Source of the DNA: an uncultured Christensenella sp.
GTDB lineage: Bacteria; Bacillota; Clostridia; Christensenellales; Pumilibacteraceae
Length of the DNA: 64,000 nt
Assembly: GCA_910577435.1 (NCBI GenBank)
Contig: CAJTLV010000001.1
Location: forward strand, 402,585-466,584
Direction: 5' to 3'
The notes beneath the pieces were generated by a model. It was given only the letters and a program-made list of their open reading frames with translations, searched no databases and was not told where the DNA came from. Below are positions 57,901 to 64,000 of this stretch, in pieces. Each line of letters starts with the position of its first letter. Within the stretch, counting starts at the first letter, position 1. The position numbers were made by a program, and so were the translations under genes.

Positions 57901-58461
57901 TTATGCGGATTTTTCTGCCAACTTGAAGCTGAATGCAAGATCTACATCCATATCGGCGGAGGCGCTCGACACTAAGGCAACGTGGACATAATAATCCCCC
58001 GCAGCCAAAGTTCCCGTATAAGTCAGGTCGGCGTCGGTTGCGCTCGGAGTCCACGTTGTCCACGCCGCATCGTATGCCGTTGTCGCGGATTGGTCGATGA
58101 CATATGCCAAAGAGCTACCCGATGCCCAAGTATAATCGGCACCGTCTTTCTGAGCGGTATAGCTTCCTTGAATCTTGTAATTGGCAGCGTCGTTTCCTTC
58201 AATAACAAGTTTAATATGATATGCTTTCGTTTCGCCGGTTCCTATTGTCGACTGGTCTTGCGGCATAAGTTTATCCGTGAGCGAAGTTGTAGACGTTGCC
58301 GCAAATCCTGTAAGGTCTACGTGACCGGTAACGCCGCCGGCTACATCATTGTCTTTGCTCGCGGTGCCGTTCCACGCCGCAAACGAAACTGCGCCGATGC
58401 CGACAACTGCCGCAACAGATGCCGCGATCACGATAGGTTTGACGATTTTTCTTTTTTCCAT
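57901..58461 (-). CDS. TasA/camelysin-like exported fibre protein
   Basis: 186 residues. The N-terminus (KIVKPIVIAASVAAVVGIGAVSFAAWNG) is a SipW-type signal: an alanine-rich helix ending in SFAAW, where SipW substrates typically have a small-aromatic junction. The mature part is beta-rich (HVDLTGF, AYHIKLVIEG, YYVHVALVSS, LAFSFKLAEKS) and small, as in TasA and camelysin, which form extracellular fibres in Bacillus biofilms. Fibre formation here is inferred. AAGGAG stands ten bases before the ATG in an A-rich leader, and the gene has its own promoter and terminator, suggesting high output relative to its neighbours. sipW follows. Confidence 0.8.
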   Translation of the reverse strand: MEKRKIVKPIVIAASVAAVVGIGAVSFAAWNGTASKDNDVAGGVTGHVDLTGFAATSTTSLTDKLMPQDQSTIGTGETKAYHIKLVIEGNDAANYKIQGSYTAQKDGADYTWASGSSLAYVIDQSATTAYDAAWTTWTPSATDADLTYTGTLAAGDYYVHVALVSSASADMDVDLAFSFKLAEKSA

Positions 58462-58522
58462 TTTTCTTTTTCTCCTTATAAGGAATATTTTTATTTATTT
58501 TAATGTCCTCGCGCCCTGCCGC

Positions 58523-58608
58523 TCGAACAGTTAAAACCGTTGTATCGAACAGTTTAACGACGTATTCGGGTCGCCGATAATTATATCGGTCCGATCACGA
58601 TTTAGCAA
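58523..58608 (-). promoter_or_regulatory. Promoter and leader of the TasA-like gene
   Basis: TTGCTA (58603-58608) and TATAAT (58580-58585), 17 bases apart, overlap the end of the upstream coding region. The -10 lies in a CCGATA/TATCGG palindrome. Downstream, TCGAACAGTT is repeated at 58523 and 58545 (plus-strand), 22 bases apart, a possible factor site. Confidence 0.65.
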
Positions 58609-61600
58609 CGGTGAAAGTTGCGTTTTTAACATTGTTTGCGCCGTCGCTTACCCAATTTATGCTTGTGACCGTATACGTTGCGCCGGCTTCATATACATAC
58701 GACGATGACTGAGTGCATATTACCGTCCAAGTTGTGCCGTTAGGATACTGTAAAAACTGTACTGTAACGCTTGTAGGTACTTGAATGTATATGTATCCGC
58801 TTAAATGCGTTTCCGCCCTGTCGGTCTGAGTGAAGGCGAGCAGATCGCTCTCCGTGCCGTCGCTTAACGTGTATTTTATCTTGGCTTCGTTGGGCCAGCT
58901 GTCCCAAGTCGTATCGAACACGAACTTGATCATCTCCGCTTTGTATACGTATTCGCTGCCAAGCTCGACGCCCGTCGGTGCGACGGTATACCTGCTCACT
59001 TCGGTGCGCGAGCCTGCGGCGTCTCTGGTAAATATTATTTCGGTCGGAGCGTCTGACAGTTCGACGGCGTATTTACCGTCGCCCATCGACGTAAGTTCTG
59101 CGCGGGTCGCCCAAGTACCTGTCAATTCGGCTGCGGATCTACGCGCGTATATATGATAAACGTCCGTATCCGTATCACCCGGCCATTCCGCAGCGTCGAG
59201 AACTATGCGCACTTTATCTGCCGTCCAATGCGCATAATACGTCGCATTGCCGTCCGCGATCAGCGGGAACGTCGCCTTTGTTCCGCCCTCGCGCTCGGTA
59301 TACCAACCGTCGAACGAATGCAGATCTTTGGTCGGGTCGACGGACGGAGCTATGACCGTATCGCCCGACGACAGGTCGGAAACCACCGTATTCTCGCCCG
59401 CGCCGCCGTTTACGTCGAACGTCACGGTATAAGTTTCTGTCGCGCCGTAATGCGCGTACAAAACGGTCGCCGCCGTTATCGGCGTCGAGAAGTCGAACAA
59501 CTCTCCGCCGTCGCGCTCGGTATACCAACCCATAAACGGTTCGTCGCCGTTTGTCGGATCGTCGGGTCTTACTGCTTTGCCGCCGTTTACGACCTGTTGC
59601 GACTGTTCCGTTGTGCCGTCCGACCACGAACCGCCGTTCGGATCGAACGTTACAGTATGCTTTTTCGCCGTCGACGCGGTGGATATGTACAATGTATCGA
59701 CAAGGAAGTTGAAGTAAGATATGCCGTACCAGTTCTCACCCGTCTGCGACTCCGAACTGTATTTGCCCGTCTCCACATTGATGAAGTCGGTCGATGTTTT
59801 TACCGCTACGTTACCGACGAACCGGAAAGTATATTCGCCCGACACGGGCATACGCAAATTCAGGTAGCTCGGGTTTTCCACTGTCGCGTCGTTGTTGTAT
59901 ACGGAGTCGTTCGCGCCGTAAAGTCCGTCGGGAGCAACGATTTTTTTGGGCAGTATATATGCGGACACGCCGTTAAGCCGATGGCCTGAACTGTCGACCA
60001 TATACAATTTGACGAGCGAACCTTCCGTAAGATTGACTGTCAGCGTCAAATCGATCTTTTTGGGATAGTACACATTGTCATAAACGGTGCCGTCATCCGT
60101 GACGACCCTTGTCGTCGCGAGTTGAGGATCGCTCGGGCCGGATATTTCGGTACCTTCCAGCTTAGTCGTCCGTCTGGGATCCCACAACCACACGTTGTTT
60201 ATAAGTCCGCCCAAATAGAAACCCCAAGCCGCGCCGTAACCGGACTCGAAACGCTGCCAGTGGTTCATATTGCTGGCGGTAGCCGTAAGCGTAAACTCGG
60301 CGGGCGACGTAGTTTTTATCTCTACGTCCAGCGCGTAGTATTGATTGCTTCCGCCCGCGAAAAACAGAATGCAGTATATGCCTTTTTCGAAGTGCCGAAC
60401 CATATGGTCGTCTTCGTTGGTCGGCTCGCGCATTTCGCCGTGATCGATGTCCGCAAGCGTTCGCACCGTTTCGTTGTTGTATAGGCGCGGCGCGGGATCG
60501 ATAAACCCGTCGGTGATTACGCCGGACGAGTCGGTATTTCTTCGCGTGAGCGTGACCGATGTGACGTTTACCGACGCGAGATCGGTGCCGTTCAGCGCTT
60601 GCAAAGAGAACTCCAAGAATGCGATCGAATTGTCTTTTATGTCATCGCCCGTCTGTCTCGAAACGCATATGTAATTATGGTACGTATATTCCGCTCCGCC
60701 GTCGGTCTGCGCCATCGTCGCGTTGACTTGGCGTACTACCTTATCCGACGAGTCGGAACCGGACGCGCCGGACACGGTAATGTGAGCAGGCTCCGCATAG
60801 ACGAACTCCGTCACCGTCAAAATCTTGTTCGTAGTGCTTCCGGGCGCTGTGGCGGTGCCTTGCTTGAAGTTTAAGTAATGGATCGCGCCGTCGGCAAGAC
60901 CTTCCGCGAACGAACCGAAAATTATCGTGTCGGTCTGGTAACCCGTCATATTGAATATGACAGACAGTTTCTGCGCCGATGTGTCCGCCGCAACACCCGT
61001 AAAATCGAAATGCGTCAAATTGTTCTCGGCTGTGCCGTTGCCGGAGCCTTGAACAGCAACACCCGGCCAATTATTGACCGCAGAAAATCCGTTGCCGTCG
61101 AAATACTGCGTACCGCGCCATACATACGCGTTGATGCTCCATTCGGAAACAGCCAAACGTATCGTGCCGCCGCCGTATTCTATATCGAGACGGTTATAAT
61201 ACGAGTTGTCCGTATGCAATGTCAGGTTTGTATGCGCGCCCGTGCTATTGTTCAACTTCAAATAGAACGAGTACAATGCGTCGTTTTTTGCCGTGAACGA
61301 ATTGTCGCTTACCGTTCCGCACCATTCTTCCGAGCGGTCGTCGGCTATCGTCTCGGCTATTTTGTCGGAGCCTTTGTAAAATGATACATTGTCGCCCGAC
61401 GCAAGAAACAGATCGCTAAGCCCGTACTGTATCCGCCCGTTGTCGTAACTCATTGTCATCGGGTAATAATAGAGTATGCCGCCGCGTTCGGATACGACAT
61501 AATATGTACTCGCGTCGGGTGTTTCGCCGCTCGACTTGTCGGCGGGATATTCGACATAGAAATCTCCTACCGAGCCTTTCGATTTCGCTTCGCTCGATCT

Positions 61601-61705
61601 GCCCTCCCATTTGGCATAGGACACGGAAATAACGGCGGTCATCAGCATAACCGCAACGGCAATCAATGAAAAAATCGAAATTTTCAGTCGTTTTTTACCC
61701 GTCAT
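58595..61705 (-). CDS. Large exported protein with SipW-type signal and InlB-type repeats
   Basis: 1036 residues. The signal (KISIFSLIAVAVMLMTAVIS) ends VSYAKWEG, the SipW-type junction, so processing by the neighbouring peptidase is likely. A beta-rich region of about 650 residues follows, then two Listeria-Bacteroides repeats (VTFDPNGG...FMGWYTERDGG and VTFDVNGG...FDGWYTEREGG) at about residues 690-830, and two C-terminal domains with VRIVLDAAEWPGD and VFDTTWDSWP that resemble each other and CBM-like folds. No membrane anchor or sortase motif at the C-terminus, so it may be released or held by fibres. ATG 61705 (MTGKKRL) follows AGGGG; an upstream TTG is less likely. First gene of the secretion locus, under a consensus promoter. 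Confidence 0.86.
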   Translation of the reverse strand: MTGKKRLKISIFSLIAVAVMLMTAVISVSYAKWEGRSSEAKSKGSVGDFYVEYPADKSSGETPDASTYYVVSERGGILYYYPMTMSYDNGRIQYGLSDLFLASGDNVSFYKGSDKIAETIADDRSEEWCGTVSDNSFTAKNDALYSFYLKLNNSTGAHTNLTLHTDNSYYNRLDIEYGGGTIRLAVSEWSINAYVWRGTQYFDGNGFSAVNNWPGVAVQGSGNGTAENNLTHFDFTGVAADTSAQKLSVIFNMTGYQTDTIIFGSFAEGLADGAIHYLNFKQGTATAPGSTTNKILTVTEFVYAEPAHITVSGASGSDSSDKVVRQVNATMAQTDGGAEYTYHNYICVSRQTGDDIKDNSIAFLEFSLQALNGTDLASVNVTSVTLTRRNTDSSGVITDGFIDPAPRLYNNETVRTLADIDHGEMREPTNEDDHMVRHFEKGIYCILFFAGGSNQYYALDVEIKTTSPAEFTLTATASNMNHWQRFESGYGAAWGFYLGGLINNVWLWDPRRTTKLEGTEISGPSDPQLATTRVVTDDGTVYDNVYYPKKIDLTLTVNLTEGSLVKLYMVDSSGHRLNGVSAYILPKKIVAPDGLYGANDSVYNNDATVENPSYLNLRMPVSGEYTFRFVGNVAVKTSTDFINVETGKYSSESQTGENWYGISYFNFLVDTLYISTASTAKKHTVTFDPNGGSWSDGTTEQSQQVVNGGKAVRPDDPTNGDEPFMGWYTERDGGELFDFSTPITAATVLYAHYGATETYTVTFDVNGGAGENTVVSDLSSGDTVIAPSVDPTKDLHSFDGWYTEREGGTKATFPLIADGNATYYAHWTADKVRIVLDAAEWPGDTDTDVYHIYARRSAAELTGTWATRAELTSMGDGKYAVELSDAPTEIIFTRDAAGSRTEVSRYTVAPTGVELGSEYVYKAEMIKFVFDTTWDSWPNEAKIKYTLSDGTESDLLAFTQTDRAETHLSGYIYIQVPTSVTVQFLQYPNGTTWTVICTQSSSYVYEAGATYTVTSINWVSDGANNVKNATFTVAKS

Positions 61706-61734
61706 TTCCCCTATTTGTCCTTTCAAGTCTCACT

Positions 61735-61763
61735 ATTATATCATCTGGAAAATCGCTTGTCAA
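61735..61763 (-). promoter_or_regulatory. Consensus promoter of the SipW-substrate locus
   Basis: TTGACA (61758-61763) and TATAAT (61735-61740) with a 17-base spacer; leader about 25 bases. Confidence 0.88.
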
Positions 61764-61803
61764 TACCTTTCGAAAAATTTCGATGTATTTTTAAGTCCGA
61801 GCC

Positions 61804-61832
61804 TTGCCTATTCCCGCGATTTGTGGTACAAT
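61804..61832 (+). promoter_or_regulatory. Promoter giving a leaderless mRNA for the 52-codon gene
   Basis: TTGCCT (61804-61809), 17-base spacer, TACAAT (61827-61832), six bases to the ATG at 61839. Confidence 0.75.
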
Positions 61833-61838
61833 GTGGCT

Positions 61839-61997
61839 ATGACAGACTACGAACTTATGCGACTGTCCGAGACCGTCGACGAGGATGCGCTCGAACGCGA
61901 GGACTTCGATCCGCCCGCCAGATCGCCGAAACAGATCTACGACGATTTCTACGACGATATTAAACAACCGTCGCGATACATCAAAGAAGACTGGTAA
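61839..61997 (+). CDS. Small acidic protein (52 residues), leaderless
   Basis: Starts MTDYELMRLSETVDED and ends YIKEDW; roughly one third of residues are Asp or Glu, with a PPARSPKQ turn in the middle. There is no signal peptide or membrane helix, so it should be cytosolic. No family is recognised. Support for its being a gene comes from the promoter geometry (a -10 box six bases before ATG with a well-spaced -35), the same arrangement seen in front of larger genes here. It is divergent from the SipW-substrate locus and followed at 20 bases by three 63-bp repeats. Confidence 0.6.
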   Translation: MTDYELMRLSETVDEDALEREDFDPPARSPKQIYDDFYDDIKQPSRYIKEDW

Positions 61998-62016
61998 CAA
62001 GCCGGAGGCTTGGCGT

Positions 62017-62220
62017 CTGTCGTGTGTGGGCTTAGCGTTTTCGTTTGACTGCTCACCCGACCAATCACAGATTGGATTTATGTCGTGTGTGGGATTGCAT
62101 TATTCGTTCGGTCGTCCACCCGACCAACCGCAGGCTGGATTTATGTCGTGTGCGGGCTTACGTCATTCGTTCGGTAATCCACCCGACCAATCACAGATCG
62201 GATTTACGTCGTGTGTGTGG
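62017..62220. repeat. Three and a fraction tandem 63-bp repeats with a conserved hairpin
   Basis: Copies start at 62017, 62080 and 62143, with a partial copy at 62206; each opens with NTGTCGTGTG and ends with GATTT-like sequence. Each contains a 15-base hairpin (62061-62075, 62124-62138, 62187-62201). Read on the minus strand these are CCAATC-TGT-GATTGG, CCAGCC-TGC-GGTTGG and CCGATC-TGT-GATTGG: all six pairs survive in each, using G-U where bases changed. The plus strand would have A-C mismatches in two copies. 63 bases is 21 codons, so all frames repeat, but no frame has a convincing start or ribosome site. The rest of the gap to 62343 shows only small GC hairpins. Confidence 0.8.
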
Positions 62221-62333
62221 CGGTAGCGAATACGGTTGTGCTTCAAATGTCGATTTAATCGATAGTACGTTCTACACTATTCGTTACCGCATTTAGGCGG
62301 AATCCCCGCAAGTGGGCTGAGATAAAATATCGG

Positions 62334-62354
62334 AAAGGAACAAATGCGATAATG
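62334..62354 (+). promoter_or_regulatory. Minimal upstream ORF (ATG-CGA-TAA) overlapping the hydrolase start
   Basis: AAAGGA lies four bases before ATG 62344, whose frame ends after one codon; the stop TAA overlaps the gene's ATG at 62352 (TAATG). The ribosome site is well placed for the first ATG and 12 bases too far for the second, so the gene may be translated by reinitiation. Confidence 0.55.
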
Positions 62355-62870
62355 AAAGAACTTTTTGCCGTCATCGATATGCAAAACGATTTTTTAACGG
62401 GCACGCTTTCGAACTCCGACGCCGTTCGAATCGTACCGAACGTCGTGCGCGAGACAAAGCACGCGTTAGAACGCGGCGCAACGGTGATATTTACCCGCGA
62501 TACGCACGGCGGCGATTATCTGTCGACGCGAGAGGGACGGCTTTTGCCCGTTCCGCACTGTATTTTAGGCACGGTCGGACACGAGATAATCGACGAACTG
62601 AAACCGCTTGCCGCACGCGCCGAGATTTTCGACAAGCCGACTTTCGGCAGTGAGGAGCTTGCGCTCTTTGCAAAATCGGAAAGGTTTGACAAAGTGACGC
62701 TAGTCGGCGTATGTACGGACATATGCGTCATATCAAACGCGTTCGCCGTCAAGACAGCGCTCCCCGAAGCCGACGTAGTTGTATTGAAAGACTGCTGTGC
62801 AGGCGTTACGCCGACAAGCCACGCTACTGCGCTCGACGCAATGCGCGCCGCGCAGATATTTATAGAGTAA
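62352..62870 (+). CDS. Isochorismatase-fold cysteine hydrolase, nicotinamidase-like
   Basis: 172 residues. The catalytic triad of the family is visible as D9 (VIDMQNDFL), K95 (FDKPTFGS) and C125 (VCTDICVISNA). PHCILGTVGHEI matches the HCxxGT segment of nicotinamidases rather than isochorismatases, so release of nicotinate from nicotinamide is a reasonable guess; other amide substrates remain possible. Compared with PncA it is short and lacks an obvious metal-binding D-x-H-x-H block. It is preceded by a one-codon upstream frame and followed by a strong terminator. The neighbours (repeats and the rRNA operon) give no functional hint. Confidence 0.85.
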   Translation: MKELFAVIDMQNDFLTGTLSNSDAVRIVPNVVRETKHALERGATVIFTRDTHGGDYLSTREGRLLPVPHCILGTVGHEIIDELKPLAARAEIFDKPTFGSEELALFAKSERFDKVTLVGVCTDICVISNAFAVKTALPEADVVVLKDCCAGVTPTSHATALDAMRAAQIFIE

Positions 62871-62898
62871 CGAATTTGCAAATATCGGATCTCATAAT

Positions 62899-62930
62899 GC
62901 ACGGGCGTTTCTTTACGCTCCGTGCTTTTT
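62899..62930 (+). terminator. Terminator of the nicotinamidase-like gene
   Basis: GCACGG-GCG and CGC-TCCGTGC pair with a single bulged base around an eight-base loop, followed by TTTTTT. Confidence 0.88.
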
Positions 62931-63203
62931 TATGCAGTTTAATTCAAGCTCCTTTCGGCACTTCGCTCTGCTTTCACCGAATGATACAGCGAGAAAGTGA
63001 AACAGCCGCGCACTTTGATCGGAACGGCAGTTCGGGTGCGAATTTTTAAGAGCAAGATATGGATATTGCGCCCGCAAATCACACGAGAACAAGGCAACGC
63101 GACGACGGCATAGCCGCAGCGCCACATCAAGAAGCGTTCACGCCGCTATCGCGCGATATTTCGGGAGGATCGGCGCGTAAATAGCGTCTAAATCCGGCAA
63201 AGA
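62931..63203. other. Intergenic stretch without recognised features
   Basis: No promoter pair, ribosome site or protein-like frame was found in these 273 bases between the hydrolase terminator and the rRNA operon terminator. Confidence 0.6.
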
Positions 63204-63235
63204 AAAAGAACCGATAATTTCTTATCGGTTCTTTT
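63204..63235 (-). terminator. Terminator of the rRNA operon
   Basis: A perfect 14-bp stem (AAAAGAACCGATAA with its reverse complement, loop of four) lies just after the 5S gene on the minus strand and ends in TTTT. Confidence 0.92.
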
Positions 63236-63241
63236 AATGAA

Positions 63242-63359
63242 ATGCGGCAGCTACCTACCCTCCCGGTTCGTTGCCAAACAGGTACTCTCGGCTCCATAGG
63301 GCTTAACTTCTGTGTTCGGAATGTGAACAGGTGTGACCCCTACGATATGGCCACCGCAA
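63242..63359 (-). rRNA. rrf: 5S ribosomal RNA
   Basis: The minus strand shows the 5S hallmarks: TGCGGTGGCCATA at the 5' end, CCGAACACAGAAGTTAAGCC in the middle, and GGGAGGGTAGG before a 3' GCCGCA that pairs with the 5' end. About 118 bases; ends are placed by the terminal stem and may be off by one or two. Confidence 0.95.
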
Positions 63360-63435
<76 letters not shown>

Positions 63436-63611
63436 TTACGCTCTTTACTGCTCCGCGCGATGTCGACGTTATCGAAACGCGCATTCACAAGCTCTATTGC
63501 GGATTGTATTGAATTGAAATGTACAGTCCGTTTGCCCCGTCGAACAAAGGCAACCGCATATAACTTATTTTGAGTTTGGGTTTAATCTTGTAATTGCTTT
63601 TTTAGCAATCG

Positions 63612-64000
<389 letters not shown>

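Noticed and set aside
62017..62220. CRISPR-like array
   Set aside because: The 63-bp units follow one another with no unique spacers, the unit is too long, and no cas genes are in the window.
61885..62226. Protein-coding reading of the 63-bp repeats (21-residue SCVGL...QIGF units)
   Set aside because: The frame overlaps the 52-codon gene, has no ribosome site or promoter of its own, and repeats in all frames simply because 63 is a multiple of three; not excluded outright.
62313..62340. TPP riboswitch-like GGCTGAGAT before the nicotinamidase-like gene
   Set aside because: Only the short CTGAGA element is present; the second conserved half (CTGATxTGG...CCAGCG) is missing before the start codon.

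Overview
The window reads as a chromosome segment of a bacillotal (clostridial-type) bacterium: near-consensus TTGACA-17-TATAAT promoters, AAGGAG-type ribosome sites, one-chain glycyl-tRNA synthetase, type III pantothenate kinase, LL-diaminopimelate aminotransferase, an ANTAR regulator beside glutamine synthetase, and SipW-type fibre export. The genus cannot be fixed from the sequence alone. Most genes lie on the minus strand, as does the rRNA operon whose 3' end closes the window.

Layout. (1) 1-14.9 kb, minus strand: an operon-like run pgm - glnA - ANTAR regulator - purF - carA - carB::dapF fusion - pyrG - dapL - DUF4241/TPR gene. Its theme is glutamine: glutamine synthetase makes it and PurF, CarA and PyrG spend it. 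DapL and the fused DapF domain carry out consecutive steps to meso-diaminopimelate. A strong promoter and a terminator-like leader hairpin precede pgm. (2) 15.2-34.2 kb: a 3772-residue anchored surface protein with a glycine-rich head and cadherin/Ig-like repeats, a second CTP synthase with a damaged glutaminase site, an RnlA-like HEPN protein with AT-hook-like motifs, a candidate structured RNA, and an 1106-residue anchored surface protein. (3) 34.5-39.4 kb: an ECF S component - coaX - hom operon, a 58-residue protein with 16 cysteines, and glyQS. (4) 39.4-49.9 kb: an InlB-repeat lipoprotein, gpsA, guaB, a small lipoprotein, a Sua5-type tsaC homologue, and several membrane-anchored proteins of unknown role. 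(5) 50-55.9 kb: pgk, a TIM-barrel protein that seems to lack its metal ligands, a MATE transporter and a cardiolipin synthase. (6) 56-61.8 kb: a SipW/TasA-like secretion locus, with two exported substrates and a SipW-like signal peptidase bearing a cytoplasmic tail of about 375 residues. (7) 61.8-64 kb: a leaderless 52-codon gene, three 63-bp tandem repeats, a nicotinamidase-like hydrolase, then 5S rRNA, tRNA-Asn and the 3' end of 23S rRNA.

The observations most worth following are the CarB-DapF fusion, the glutaminase-defective CTP synthase paralogue, the antitoxin-less RnlA-like protein, the long-tailed SipW, the wobble-supported RNA structures (30.64-30.85 kb and the 63-bp repeats), and five genes whose -10 boxes sit 6-9 bases before the start codon, implying leaderless mRNAs. 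All calls come from reading the sequence; no database search was run.
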